A DNA stretch of 64,000 nt from an uncultured beta proteobacterium (GCA_903873485.1 CAIQOO010000175.1:1-64000); one strand, 5' to 3'. Shown: positions 28,851-37,742, counted from the first letter of the stretch. The notes: generated from the letters alone by a model not told the origin. Numbers and translations: made by a program.

Positions 28851-28868
28851 TTGAAATTTAAATTTCAA
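28851..28868. promoter_or_regulatory. Perfect 18-bp palindrome between divergent genes
   Basis: TTGAAATTTAAATTTCAA is perfectly self-complementary and lies in the intergenic region of the MBL-ccoG unit and the sigma-54 activator gene. Size and position suit a dimeric Fis-type activator or repressor site. Nearby on the minus strand (28829-28844) TGGCATGAATCTTGAT resembles a -24/-12 element but lacks the GC at -12. Confidence 0.5.
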
Positions 28869-28977
28869 TTAAATCAATAATTTACATAAATAAATCAGAC
28901 ACTGCCTGCCAAAAATGGCAGAGGGTCAAACGATCGGCATACACTCGTTGGCAGTTTGACTCCCGGATCGCTGCCGC

Positions 28978-30339
28978 ATGAAACCCTTGCCCGAACTGAT
29001 GTCTTTTCTGGAAGGCTTGCCCGAGCCGCATATCCTGTTTGACACCCAATACCGCATCCTCGCGGCCAATGCGGCCTACCGTCGCCAGTTCAGTCCGGAC
29101 CGCAGTGTGGTTGGACGCCACTGTTACGAGGTGTCGCACCATTTCAGCGTGCCGTGCGACCAGTCCGGCGAATCGTGCCCGCTGGTCAACGCGCGCGAAT
29201 CGGGCCAGCGCGAGCGCGTGCTGCACCTGCACCACACCGCCCGGGGTGAGGAATACGTCAACATCGAACTCGCCCCGCTGCTCGATGCCAGCGGCGAACA
29301 GGCTTTTTTCATCGAAAAAATGGCGTCGCTGCGGGTCGCGCAGGGCCGTGCTGGCGCGCAGGGACTGATTGGCCGCTCGGTCGAGTTCCAGCGCATGCTG
29401 GCCTTTGTGGCACGGGTGGCACCGTCGATGGCCACCGTGCTGCTGCTGGGCGAATCCGGCACCGGCAAGGAACTGGTGGCCAGCGCGGTTCATGCGGCCA
29501 GCGCCAGGGCTGGCCGGGCGCTGGTGCCAGTCGATTGCTCCAGCCTGCCGGAGAACCTGTTTGAGTCCGAACTGTTTGGCCATGAGCGCGGTGCTTTTAC
29601 CGGTGCCAACACGGCGCGCGCTGGCTTGGTGGAGGCGGCCAGCGGCGGCACGCTGTTTCTTGACGAAGTGGGTGACATTCCGCTGACCATGCAGGTCAAG
29701 CTGTTGCGCCTGCTGGAAACCGGCACCTACCGGCGCGTGGGCAGCACCGAGCAGCGCCACGCCGACATCCGGGTGGTGTCGGCCACCCACCGCAACCTTG
29801 ATCAGATGGTGGCACAGGGGCGCTTTCGTGAAGACCTGTATTACCGGCTCAGCACTTTTCCGATCCACCTGCCCGCGCTGCGCGAACGTCGCGACGACAT
29901 TGCCCTGCTGGCGGCATCTTTGCTGACCCGGGTCGCGCCAAAGCGCAAGCTAAAACTGAGCGATGCCGCGCTGGCACTGTTGCAGGCGCAGGACTACCCC
30001 GGCAATGTGCGCGAGTTGCGCAATCTGCTGGAGCGTTCGGCGCTGATGTGTGATGGCGACAGCCTGGATGCCACCCATGTCGAGCAGGCGCTGCGCTCGG
30101 GTCGCCGCCCGACCGCCGCCGCGCCAGACCGCGGCAACAGCATGCTGCCCGGCGCCGCTCAGGCCGTCGCCGGTGCTGCCTTGCCGGTTGCCGCACCTGG
30201 CGCGCTGAAATCGGTCGAACGCGCCGCCCTGCACGAGATGGTCAAGGCCCACCCCGGCAGCCGGGCCGAACTGGCCCGGCAGTTGGGCATCAGCGAGCGC
30301 TCGCTGTACCGCAAGATCAAGACGTTAAATGTTCAATAG
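28978..30339 (+). CDS. Sigma-54-dependent activator, FisR-like with three-cysteine PAS sensor
   Basis: 453 residues: N-terminal PAS (about 10-110), AAA+ domain with Walker A GESGTGKE (about 157), the sigma-54-contacting GAFTGA (about 205), Walker [12 protein letters not shown], and a C-terminal Fis helix-turn-helix ([18 protein letters not shown]). The PAS carries Cys49, Cys60 and Cys67. This C-x10-C-x6-C spacing is the one I recall for FisR, which senses sulfane sulfur through such cysteines. FisR activates sqr/pdo-type genes, and here the neighbour is an ETHE1-like gene. The sensor role is inferred from spacing and context. Confidence 0.88.
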   Translation: MKPLPELMSFLEGLPEPHILFDTQYRILAANAAYRRQFSPDRSVVGRHCYEVSHHFSVPCDQSGESCPLVNARESGQRERVLHLHHTARGEEYVNIELAPLLDASGEQAFFIEKMASLRVAQGRAGAQGLIGRSVEFQRMLAFVARVAPSMATVLLLGESGTGKELVASAVHAASARAGRALVPVDCSSLPENLFESELFGHERGAFTGANTARAGLVEAASGGTLFLDEVGDIPLTMQVKLLRLLETGTYRRVGSTEQRHADIRVVSATHRNLDQMVAQGRFREDLYYRLSTFPIHLPALRERRDDIALLAASLLTRVAPKRKLKLSDAALALLQAQDYPGNVRELRNLLERSALMCDGDSLDATHVEQALRSGRRPTAAAPDRGNSMLPGAAQAVAGAALPVAAPGALKSVERAALHEMVKAHPGSRAELARQLGISERSLYRKIKTLNVQ

Positions 30340-30342
30340 CCG

Positions 30343-30525
30343 CTATTTGGCATCTTGCTCCTTGATCACCGAATACAGGTCGCGCAGCCCGTTGTGCATG
30401 TCCTGCGCAATGCTTGATTCGGACAAACCGAAGACATTATTTTTTACCAGACGGTTCTCGCAGGCGTTGATCAATGGCAAAGATTTTTGCAATAAACGGC
30501 TGCCTGGAATGCTTGCCTCGGCACC
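30343..30525 (-). pseudogene. Possible gene fragment, C-terminal part only
   Basis: A minus-strand frame ending in TAG at 30343-30345 translates to a sensible-looking C-terminus (LVKNNVFGLSESSIAQDMH, then NGLRDLYSVIKEQDAK) with codon use like the neighbours. It has no convincing start and runs upstream into a copy of the dispersed repeat. It could be the remnant of a gene whose 5' part was lost. I do not recognise the family. Confidence 0.3.
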
Positions 30526-30539
30526 CTTATAGCTATCTT

Positions 30540-30596
30540 TTAAATAGCTATAAGCGCACGCGGAATAAGGGCTGGATGGCGATTTCTTATAAAATT
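30540..30596. repeat. Intergenic copy of the dispersed hairpin repeat
   Basis: The blocks aaatagctataagcgcacgc and ggaataagggctggatggc, with an AT-rich end ttcttataaaa, lie upstream of the Uma2-family gene. Confidence 0.65.
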
Positions 30597-30701
30597 CGCA
30601 AAAGTCTGGCGAGCACGGACAGACGAATTGGCATCTGTCCGGATGCTTGCAACATAATGGCAGTTTCGCCCAGCATTCATCTTTTTGCGGAGATCAATCC
30701 C

Positions 30702-31307
30702 ATGCAACTCGCCTTCAAGCCCCGCCTGACGACCGATGATTACCTCGCCGGTGAACTGACCAGCCAGATCCGGCATGAATATGTCGATGGCGAGGTCTAT
30801 GCCATGGCGGGTGCGGGCGAGCCGCACAATTTGATCGCCTTGAACGTGGCTTCCCGGCTGCGCCACCTGGTGCGCGGCGGGCCGTGCCGGGTGTTTATCT
30901 CGGACATGAAACTGCATGTGAAAACCTGGGATGCCTTTTATTACCCGGATGTGATGGTGGTGTGCGATGCCGGCGACAGCCAGACCTATTTCAAGCAAAA
31001 CCCGAGTCTGGTGGTCGAAGTGCTGTCACCCTCCACCGAATCGATCGACCGGCGCGAAAAAATGCTGGCCTATCGCACCCTGCCGAGCCTGCGCGAATAC
31101 CTGCTGATTGCCCAGGACAAGCCGCATGTCGAGCTGTACCGCCGCGCCGACAACGGCAACTGGCAACTGGCGGCTTTGCCCGAGGGCGCTGCCGTGCCGC
31201 TGGAATGCGTCAACGCCAGTTTGACACTCGATGAGGTGTATGAGGACATCAAATTTATGTCAAATGTGCCTGCATCCCTTATGGATATTGCGTTGACAGC
31301 TCGTTAA
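30702..31307 (+). CDS. Uma2-family putative endonuclease (DUF820)
   Basis: 201 residues with a restriction-endonuclease-like fold: RHEYVDGEVYAMAGAGEPHN, then the catalytic PD-(D/E)xK pattern in YYPDVMVV and LVVEVLSPSTESIDRREK. The start ATG at 30702 has GGAGA nine bases upstream. The family is widespread and usually of unknown role. The last 18 or so residues (after EVYEDIKF) are encoded by a copy of the dispersed repeat, which supplies the stop codon, so the native C-terminus seems replaced. Confidence 0.85.
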   Translation: MQLAFKPRLTTDDYLAGELTSQIRHEYVDGEVYAMAGAGEPHNLIALNVASRLRHLVRGGPCRVFISDMKLHVKTWDAFYYPDVMVVCDAGDSQTYFKQNPSLVVEVLSPSTESIDRREKMLAYRTLPSLREYLLIAQDKPHVELYRRADNGNWQLAALPEGAAVPLECVNASLTLDEVYEDIKFMSNVPASLMDIALTAR

Positions 31308-31318
31308 TTGATAGTAAT
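31255..31318. repeat. Hairpin repeat copy forming the 3' end of the Uma2 gene
   Basis: The blocks cctgcatcccttatggatat and gcgttgacagctcgttaatt match the reverse orientation of the repeat, here diverged. The coding frame ends inside it. Confidence 0.6.
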
Positions 31319-31508
31319 CTGGCGCTTCAGGCCAATCAGCGCCTGAGCGCAGCCGGCTGGCTGCGATGGCTGATTTTGCTGTCAGCCTTGAAGCTGACGC
31401 AAAAGACCCATTGCCGGGAGTGACTGAAAATCTGAGCATCACCTGCTGGCGCTGTGCCTAAAATCGGTGCCACAAATTCAAAACCAAGTTGGTAACAAAG
31501 TGCGAGAC

Positions 31509-32156
31509 ATGCCCAGTTTCAGACACCCTCTGTATCACCCGGATGTCGGCCAGCACCCGCTGCCCGACGATGCGCGGGAAATCGCCGCAGTATTGCAAGC
31601 AACCCGGCGCTGCTATCTGGCCCACCCCTATTTTCTGGCCCGTTACGGCCAGCGCGGCATGGCTTTTGCCAATTCGGACGGGGGTTATCTTGCCAGCCTG
31701 ACTGGCAGCGGGCAGCAGCAGGTGGATGAACAGGTGTTTTGGCTCGCTGGCGTGCTGGCAGCGCGTGGCATGCCGCGCTGGTTGATGGAGCAGCATCTGG
31801 AACTGCTTTGCGACGAGTTGTGCCAAGCCGTGCCGGATCAACCCCGCCGTTTTGGCAAGCTGCAACAGGCCGCGCAGCAACTGCGGCTGGCGCGCCTGGC
31901 CTGGATTGACCAGCGCCAGTTCGATGCCCTGGCGGCGGCATTCGAGTCGGCCGCCGGTGACGGGTTGCCAAATGCGGGCGGCCTGCTGGTTTCTGCGGTT
32001 TGTGACGACTGCTGCGAATTGCCCGAAGCGCTGCCCAGCCTGACCCGGTGGCTGGCTGACAGCGGGCGCTTTTCTGTCAGTTGGTGCGCCGCAGTTGCCA
32101 GCACCGTTGCACAGGCGCGTGCGCTGGCCGGCGCATCATGCCGGGACAAGCCATGA
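31509..32156 (+). CDS. Unknown protein, first gene of the B12/c-di-GMP operon
   Basis: 215 residues, mostly helical by composition, no signal peptide and no membrane segment. Conserved-looking blocks are LAHPYFLARYGQRGMAFANSD and WLAGVLAARGMPRWLMEQHL; the C-terminal part has VCDDCCELPEA. I do not recognise a family. The stop overlaps the start of the cobalamin-binding gene (ATGA), so the two are translationally coupled, which suggests partner proteins. ATG at 31509 was chosen; an upstream in-frame start at 31467 is possible. Confidence 0.75.
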   Translation: MPSFRHPLYHPDVGQHPLPDDAREIAAVLQATRRCYLAHPYFLARYGQRGMAFANSDGGYLASLTGSGQQQVDEQVFWLAGVLAARGMPRWLMEQHLELLCDELCQAVPDQPRRFGKLQQAAQQLRLARLAWIDQRQFDALAAAFESAAGDGLPNAGGLLVSAVCDDCCELPEALPSLTRWLADSGRFSVSWCAAVASTVAQARALAGASCRDKP

Positions 32157-32821
32157 CCGCTGCCGCACCGATCAGCGAAGCCTGCTACCAGCGCTACCTT
32201 GCGGCCCTGCTGGCTGGTGACAGGCCTGGCTGCGCCGACCTGCTGCAAGGTCAACTGGCTGCCGGGGTGCCCCTCAAGCAGATTTACCTCGACCTGATGC
32301 AGCGTGCCATGTACGAGATTGGCACGCTGTGGGAGCGCAACCTGGTGTCGGTGGCTACCGAACATCTGGCATCGGCCACCACCGAGGTGCTGCTGGCGCT
32401 GTTGTACCCCAGGCTGTTTTCCCAGGCGCACAAAGACCGGCGCGCCCTGATTGCCTGTGTGCCGCAGGAATACCACCAGATTGGTGCCCGCATGGTGGCT
32501 GACTTCTTTGAACTGCATGGCTGGCACGGCTTCTCGCTGGGTGCCAATACGCCCAGCGCTGATCTGTTGCGCAGCATTGCCCTGCATGATCCGGATGTGG
32601 TGGGCCTGTCGATGAGCCTGCTGTTTCACCGTGCGCAGCTCGAAGCCATGATTGAGTCGGTCAGCAACGCCTATCCGGCGCTGGACCTGTTGCTGGGTGG
32701 GCGCGCCTTTCAGGGCGATGGTGCCGGGTGCCAAGCCTGGCAGGAACTCACAGCCGCCTATCCGCGACTGCGCTATTTTGCGTCGCTCAACGAGCTTGAG
32801 GAGTACCTGTCAGGTGACTGA
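32153..32821 (+). CDS. Stand-alone CarH-type cobalamin-binding (probable light-sensing) domain protein
   Basis: 222 residues. A helical bundle (about 1-85) contains GTLWERNLVSVATEH, in which Trp60 is followed after nine residues by Glu70-His71. This is the Wx9EH motif that caps adenosylcobalamin in CarH photoreceptors. A Rossmann B12-binding domain follows with ExHxxG (EYHQIG, His108 as likely lower ligand), GLSMSLLFH and LLLGGRAF. There is no MerR DNA-binding domain, so it must act through a protein partner, as AerR-type proteins do. It overlaps both neighbours. I infer that it passes a light or B12 signal to the PAS-GGDEF-EAL protein. Confidence 0.85.
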   Translation: MTAAAPISEACYQRYLAALLAGDRPGCADLLQGQLAAGVPLKQIYLDLMQRAMYEIGTLWERNLVSVATEHLASATTEVLLALLYPRLFSQAHKDRRALIACVPQEYHQIGARMVADFFELHGWHGFSLGANTPSADLLRSIALHDPDVVGLSMSLLFHRAQLEAMIESVSNAYPALDLLLGGRAFQGDGAGCQAWQELTAAYPRLRYFASLNELEEYLSGD

Positions 32822-35800
32822 TGCCGCCACTGCAAAGCTGGACCGGCTCGGTGACATCGATGCCATCATCTGGCATGAGGTGCCCTTGGTGCTGCTGCGG
32901 CTGGATGGTGCTGGCACGGTGGTCGATTGCAACCTTTATGCCCGGCAGCTCAGCGGTCGCGACCTGACCGGCATCGCGCTGAACCAGTTGGTGCTCTCGT
33001 TCGGCCCGACACCGGTGCTGCAGGATGTTCACGCATTGACTGGCAGCGATGTTCCGGTACGTCTTCATCTGGCAACCGGGGCCGGTTTGCCGTGTTGCCT
33101 GCTGTTTCGGTTTGTCCAGACTGCGGCGCATGAGGTGCTGGCGATCGGCTGGCACGACATGCCGGAACTGCTGGGTTTGCAGCAACAACTGATCAACCTG
33201 AACAACGAACTCAGCAACACCAGCCGAGCCGCGATGAAGGATTCGCGCTTCCAGATCGACCGCCAGACGCAAGACCAGCGGCGCATCCTGGAGGCCGCTG
33301 GCGAAGGCATTCTGGGTCTGAATGCACAGGGCCTTTTTTCGCTGGTCAATCCGGCTGCGGCTGCCCTGCTGGGTTATGCCGTGGACGAACTGATCGGCCA
33401 GCCGGGCAGCGTGATCTGGCGAAACCTGGCCAAGGACAGGGCAGAGTCGGTCGCGCCGATTTCCCCGATACGGCAAACTCTGGACGCAGGCGTTTTCCAT
33501 ACCGACCAAAGTGCCAACTTCTGGCGCCAGGACGGCAGCGTTTTTCCGGTGACATTCACCGCCAGGCCCATCACCGAGCATCGCCGTGTGCTCGGTGCCG
33601 TGGTGACCTTTGTTGACGTATCAGAGCGTCTGCGCATTGAGCAGGCGCTGCAAGCCAGCGAGCGGCGCTACCGCCAGCTCTTTCTGGAAAGCCCGCAGCC
33701 GATGTGGCTGTTTGATGATGCCACCCTGCGCTTCCTGGATGTGAACCACTCGGCGATCCGGCATTACGGTTACAGCGCCGACGAGTTTCGCCAGATGACC
33801 CTCAAGGACATTCACCAAGCCGCCGATGTGCCGCACTTGCAGCAGGCTCTGGCGACCTCGCCGTCCAGGGTCGCGGCGGGTGAATTTCGTCATCAAAGGA
33901 AAAATGGCGAGGTCATCGATGTGCTGGTGTGGACCGCTCCCACCGAAGAAGATGGCCAGCCGCGCCGCATCGTGGTCGTCAACGACATCACGCAGCGCAA
34001 ACGCGCTGAAATGGCGCTTCAGGAAAGCGAGCAGCACTTCCGCACCCTGGCCAACACCGGCTCCATGCTGATCTGGACTGCCGGGCTGGACAAGCTGTGC
34101 AATTACTTCAACGAGCCCTGGCTGCGCTTTACCGGGCGCACACTGCAGCAGGAAATCGGCAACGGCTGGACCGAGGGGGTTCATCCGGATGACTTCGAGC
34201 GCTGTCTTGACACCTATGTGCGCGCCTTCGAGCAGCAGCAGACGTTCAGCATGGACTACCGGCTGCGCCATGCCGATGGCAGCTTTCGCTGGATTCGCGA
34301 TGATGGCAACCCGCGCTACAACAGCAGCGGCGATTTTCTTGGCTATATCGGCTATTGCATGGACATCACCGAGCGCAAACTCAATGAAGAGCAATTGCGC
34401 ATCGGGGCTACCACCTTTCAGTCGCAGCAGGGCACGGTTGTCACCGATGCCCATGAGGTCATCATCCGGGCCAACCGGGCTTTCACCGAAACCACCGGCT
34501 ACAGCACCGAAGAAGTGGCCGGCAAAACGCCGCGCGTGCTGTCATCCGGCCGGCACGATGCGGCTTTTTATGCAGCCATGTGGGACAGCATCAAACGCAC
34601 CGGGTCCTGGCAGGGCGAAATCTGGAACCGTCGCAAGAATGGCGAGATCTACCCAGAATGGTTGTGGATCACCGCCGTCAGCGGCCCGGACGGCGCAGTG
34701 ACCCACTATGTCGGCAATTTCATTGACATCACCGAGCGCAAGCTGGCGGCCGAAAAGATCGAGCACATGGCGTTTTACGACGCGCTGACCGACCTGCCCA
34801 ACCGCCGCCTGATGCTCGACCGCCTCGGGCAAGCCCTGGCCAGCAGCGCCCGCAACAAAAAAAATGGCGCGCTGTTGATGATCGATCTGGACAACTTCAA
34901 GTCTCTCAATGACACGCTGGGACATGACGTGGGCGACCAGCTTCTGGTGCAGGTGGCGGCACGCTTGCGCGCCTGCATTCGTGAAGGCGATACGGTGGCG
35001 CGGCTCGGTGGCGACGAATTTGTGGTGGTGCTGGGCAATCTGGGCGAAAGCACGCTGGATGCCGCCACGCAAGCAGAAATGGTCGGCCAAAAAATCCTCG
35101 CGGCCCTCAATCTGCCCTACCAGCTTGGCCACCACAGCCACCACAGCACCCCCAGCATTGGCATCACGCTATTTGCCGATTCGCAAGGCACCGCCGATGA
35201 TGTGATGAAGCTGGCCGATCTGGCGATGTACCAGGCCAAGGCGGCAGGCCGCAATACCTTGCGCTTTTTCAACCAGGAACTGCAGGCGGTGGTGCTGGCC
35301 CAGTCGGCCCTTGAGGCCGACATGCGCGAGGCGCTGGCCAATGGCGGTTTCGAGCTTTATTACCAGGCGCAGATGAGCCACGACGGGCAGGTCAGCGGCG
35401 CCGAAGCCTTGGTGCGCTGGCATCACCCGCAGCGCGGCATGGTGGCGCCAACCGACTTCATTGGTCTGGCCGAAGATACCGGCCTGATCCTGCCGCTGGG
35501 GCGCTGGGTGTTGAACGAGGCCTGTCGGCAACTGGCCTGTTGGGCTACTCAGCCGGACATGCAGGCGCTGTCGGTGGCGGTGAATGTCAGCGCGCACCAA
35601 TTCAAGCAGCCGGACTTTGTGCAGGATGTGTTGCAGGTGCTGGCGCACAACGGCAGCAACCCCAAGCGGCTCAAGCTCGAACTCACCGAGAGTCTGCTGA
35701 TTGCCGATGTGGAAGACACCATCGCCAAAATGCAGGCCCTCAAGTCCTGCGGCATCCGATTTTCACTCGATGACTTTGGCACCGGTTACTCCTCGCTGAG

Positions 35801-36122
35801 CTACCTCAAGCGGCTGCCGCTGGAGCAGTTGAAAATTGACCAGTCGTTTGTCCGCGATGTGCTGACCGACCCGAATGATGCGGCGATTGCCCTGACCATC
35901 TTGGCACTGGGCCGCAGCCTCGGTTTGTCGGTGATTGCCGAGGGAGTGGAAACCACCGGGCAACGGGATTTTCTGGCCGGCAATGGCTGTCATGCCTATC
36001 AGGGCTACCTGTTCAGCCGCCCGCTGCCGGTGGCGGCTTATGAGCAGTTTGTCCGGCAAATCCTTTGTTCGGCAGGCGATCAGGCAAACGGCCCGGCATC
36101 GCTGGGCCTGGCTGGGCGATGA
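32814..36122 (+). CDS. PAS-GGDEF-EAL cyclic-di-GMP turnover protein
   Basis: 1102 residues from a GTG at 32814 (GAGGAG upstream) that overlaps the B12 gene by 8 bases. After a short N-terminal sensor region there are four PAS domains (for example LFLESPQPMWLFDDATL and TVVTDAHEVIIRANRAF). A GGDEF domain follows with intact LGGDEF (about 729-734) and I-site REGD. The EAL domain has the GAEALVRW motif (about 863), VNVSAHQF, ELTESLL, DDFGTGYSSL, LKIDQSF and IAEGVET, so all main phosphodiesterase residues are present. It could both make and break c-di-GMP. No membrane segments are seen. Coupling to the cobalamin protein suggests light or B12 control. Confidence 0.92.
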   Translation: MTDAATAKLDRLGDIDAIIWHEVPLVLLRLDGAGTVVDCNLYARQLSGRDLTGIALNQLVLSFGPTPVLQDVHALTGSDVPVRLHLATGAGLPCCLLFRFVQTAAHEVLAIGWHDMPELLGLQQQLINLNNELSNTSRAAMKDSRFQIDRQTQDQRRILEAAGEGILGLNAQGLFSLVNPAAAALLGYAVDELIGQPGSVIWRNLAKDRAESVAPISPIRQTLDAGVFHTDQSANFWRQDGSVFPVTFTARPITEHRRVLGAVVTFVDVSERLRIEQALQASERRYRQLFLESPQPMWLFDDATLRFLDVNHSAIRHYGYSADEFRQMTLKDIHQAADVPHLQQALATSPSRVAAGEFRHQRKNGEVIDVLVWTAPTEEDGQPRRIVVVNDITQRKRAEMALQESEQHFRTLANTGSMLIWTAGLDKLCNYFNEPWLRFTGRTLQQEIGNGWTEGVHPDDFERCLDTYVRAFEQQQTFSMDYRLRHADGSFRWIRDDGNPRYNSSGDFLGYIGYCMDITERKLNEEQLRIGATTFQSQQGTVVTDAHEVIIRANRAFTETTGYSTEEVAGKTPRVLSSGRHDAAFYAAMWDSIKRTGSWQGEIWNRRKNGEIYPEWLWITAVSGPDGAVTHYVGNFIDITERKLAAEKIEHMAFYDALTDLPNRRLMLDRLGQALASSARNKKNGALLMIDLDNFKSLNDTLGHDVGDQLLVQVAARLRACIREGDTVARLGGDEFVVVLGNLGESTLDAATQAEMVGQKILAALNLPYQLGHHSHHSTPSIGITLFADSQGTADDVMKLADLAMYQAKAAGRNTLRFFNQELQAVVLAQSALEADMREALANGGFELYYQAQMSHDGQVSGAEALVRWHHPQRGMVAPTDFIGLAEDTGLILPLGRWVLNEACRQLACWATQPDMQALSVAVNVSAHQFKQPDFVQDVLQVLAHNGSNPKRLKLELTESLLIADVEDTIAKMQALKSCGIRFSLDDFGTGYSSLSYLKRLPLEQLKIDQSFVRDVLTDPNDAAIALTILALGRSLGLSVIAEGVETTGQRDFLAGNGCHAYQGYLFSRPLPVAAYEQFVRQILCSAGDQANGPASLGLAGR

Positions 36123-36181
36123 AAGAACCAAAATGCCAAGGCGCTCTTGACATCCGTCTTTTGCGGCACTGAATCGCTTTG

Positions 36182-36240
36182 TTTTTTATAGCTACTCGCG
36201 CTTGCTGCATAAGGGCTGCAGGCTGATTTGTTATAAATTC
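36182..36240. repeat. Intergenic copy of the dispersed hairpin repeat
   Basis: Tttttatagctactcgcgct followed by gcataagggctgcaggctga and an AT-rich end. It lies between the GGDEF-EAL gene and the AT-rich orphan gene. Confidence 0.75.
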
Positions 36241-36373
36241 GGGGATATGATGCGGTGGCCATTGCAATCGGCATTGGTTGCTGGCTGGCGCAGATCATGG
36301 TGATGCTTGTTCCAGATGTTCATCTGGCCAGACTTTTGAATACCACCGCTATTTCACTCAAGGAGATGTATCA

Positions 36374-37126
36374 ATGGAACCCATCACTGACGGCAATCAG
36401 GTTGAAAATACTGTTGAAAATAATTCAATAAATTCAGCAGAATCATTTCTTGATTTTGATGCAAACGGTCACATTAACCTTGACATCAAAACCAATAATA
36501 ATAATTACCAGTTGATACGGTTGCGCGATGACGAGTTTTTCCAGCTTGAGAGGAACACGCTTTCAATTCATGTCGATTATGGCCATTTGATCAATTTATC
36601 GATGGACGAAGATTTGATTTACAGCAGCTTTTCTAGGATGTACGCAGCCTTGACCCATTTGTTTGGCAGCAGTGGCAGGTTGTACGATGATTGGAAAGGT
36701 TCTTTCTCGTTTCCGTTTTTGATCAGATTTAAGAAGAACGGAGAGGAGTTTGGCTATTTGTTGAATATCTTCAACATGCGGTCTGGCATAGAGTTTTGTT
36801 TTTATAAATTGATCTCAGCCAATGATACTCGGTTTGACAGAATAGTGATGCAGAAGCCTTTTGAAGAATTTCCGCAAGATGAAATAAATTACCTTGTCAA
36901 TTATATCGCCGGCTATTGCACTGGTTATTTTAACGAGACTGAAAAATACCATGATGACTGCTTTTTGCTGATCACCGAGTCAAACCTGCTGCTGTCAGGC
37001 TGCCATGACCATGTCTATTTTGATCATTCTTATGAAAGCCCGGAAGAGTTTCAGGCTGCGATGGCTGTGCGGAAACCCCAATGTACGCCGCCACGGCGGT
37101 CTCTACCGGCTGTAGCCGATACCTGA
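36374..37126 (+). CDS. AT-rich orphan gene of unknown function
   Basis: 250 residues from an ATG with a strong AAGGAGAT site. Codon use is clearly AT-rich (runs such as aataataataat), unlike every neighbour, suggesting acquisition by transfer. The protein is acidic with many Asn, Phe and Tyr residues (VDYGHLINLSMDEDLIYSSF; NYLVNYIAGYCTGYFNETEK). It has no signal peptide and no motif I know. The last 20 or so codons (after AAMAVRKPQ) turn GC-rich and may be run-on past a lost stop. Confidence 0.75.
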   Translation: MEPITDGNQVENTVENNSINSAESFLDFDANGHINLDIKTNNNNYQLIRLRDDEFFQLERNTLSIHVDYGHLINLSMDEDLIYSSFSRMYAALTHLFGSSGRLYDDWKGSFSFPFLIRFKKNGEEFGYLLNIFNMRSGIEFCFYKLISANDTRFDRIVMQKPFEEFPQDEINYLVNYIAGYCTGYFNETEKYHDDCFLLITESNLLLSGCHDHVYFDHSYESPEEFQAAMAVRKPQCTPPRRSLPAVADT

Positions 37127-37332
37127 TTTGACGGCATCAGGCAACTGACGATACCTGGCATCACTTCAGGGTGTTGAAGTCGGCCCAGGTACTTGAGACA
37201 GCAGGTCGCGCACCGGAGTGTGATCAGCCAGTCCCGGGATGCCGCCGCGTGACACCGCCGGGTCTTCCCGGTCTGTCTGGTTTTGTTTGCTCCAGATTGT
37301 GCTGCCAGAAGAAATGCGCAGACAGGCAGAAA
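37127..37332. other. Non-coding stretch, no recognisable element
   Basis: Between the AT-rich gene and the small minus-strand gene I find only short frames without binding sites. There is an imperfect repetition around gatacctg and gacggcatcagg (37111-37160). Confidence 0.4.
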
Positions 37333-37548
37333 TCAGACCCGCCTGGACCACGGCCCCAGCGTGAGCCGCTCGACCTTGGCCAGCTCGCGTTCAAACCGGG
37401 CAGATTTGAGCAGCGAGTTTTCGAGCAGTCCAAACCGAACCGCCTTGGCATAGCTGGCCCGGATGGCATCAAATGGCAGACCAAAGATGAGGCTGGTCAG
37501 GTGACCGATGGCAGCGGTTGTCTTTGTCAAATCGGATGTGCTGTTCAT
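37333..37548 (-). CDS. Small conserved-looking protein of unknown function
   Basis: 71 residues starting MNSTSDLTKTTAAIGHLTSL, with a GGAGT site six bases upstream of the ATG. The middle is amphipathic (LPFDAIRASYAKAVRFGLLE) and the end basic (LTLGPWSRRV). It follows the DUF3563 gene by 11 bases on the same strand and shares its type of binding site, so the two form a small operon. I do not recognise the family. Confidence 0.65.
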   Translation of the reverse strand: MNSTSDLTKTTAAIGHLTSLIFGLPFDAIRASYAKAVRFGLLENSLLKSARFERELAKVERLTLGPWSRRV

Positions 37549-37559
37549 GGCTGACTCCT

Positions 37560-37742
37560 TTAGGGTGTGTTGAATCCGCAAACGCGAGCCGTGCAGTGAG
37601 TGCGGCTGCGTTGGTCGATTTCGCGCATGCGCCGCTCCAGATCAAAAACATCACATGCCTGCGCGAGATAGGCTTGGTCGCAGTCTTGCCGGGATGGAAA
37701 ACTTGGCGTGAGGGCCTTGATGAGTTGGGTAAAGAGAGACAT
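37560..37742 (-). CDS. DUF3563 family small protein
   Basis: 60 residues: MSLFTQLIKALTPSF followed by the family core QAYLAQACDVFDLERRMREID. This (Y/A)L(A/S)QA-D-YDLERRMR block is typical of DUF3563 proteins of Burkholderiales. GGAGT lies six bases before the ATG. Function is unknown. It heads a two-gene operon and is preceded by a palindromic motif. Confidence 0.8.
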   Translation of the reverse strand: MSLFTQLIKALTPSFPSRQDCDQAYLAQACDVFDLERRMREIDQRSRTHCTARVCGFNTP

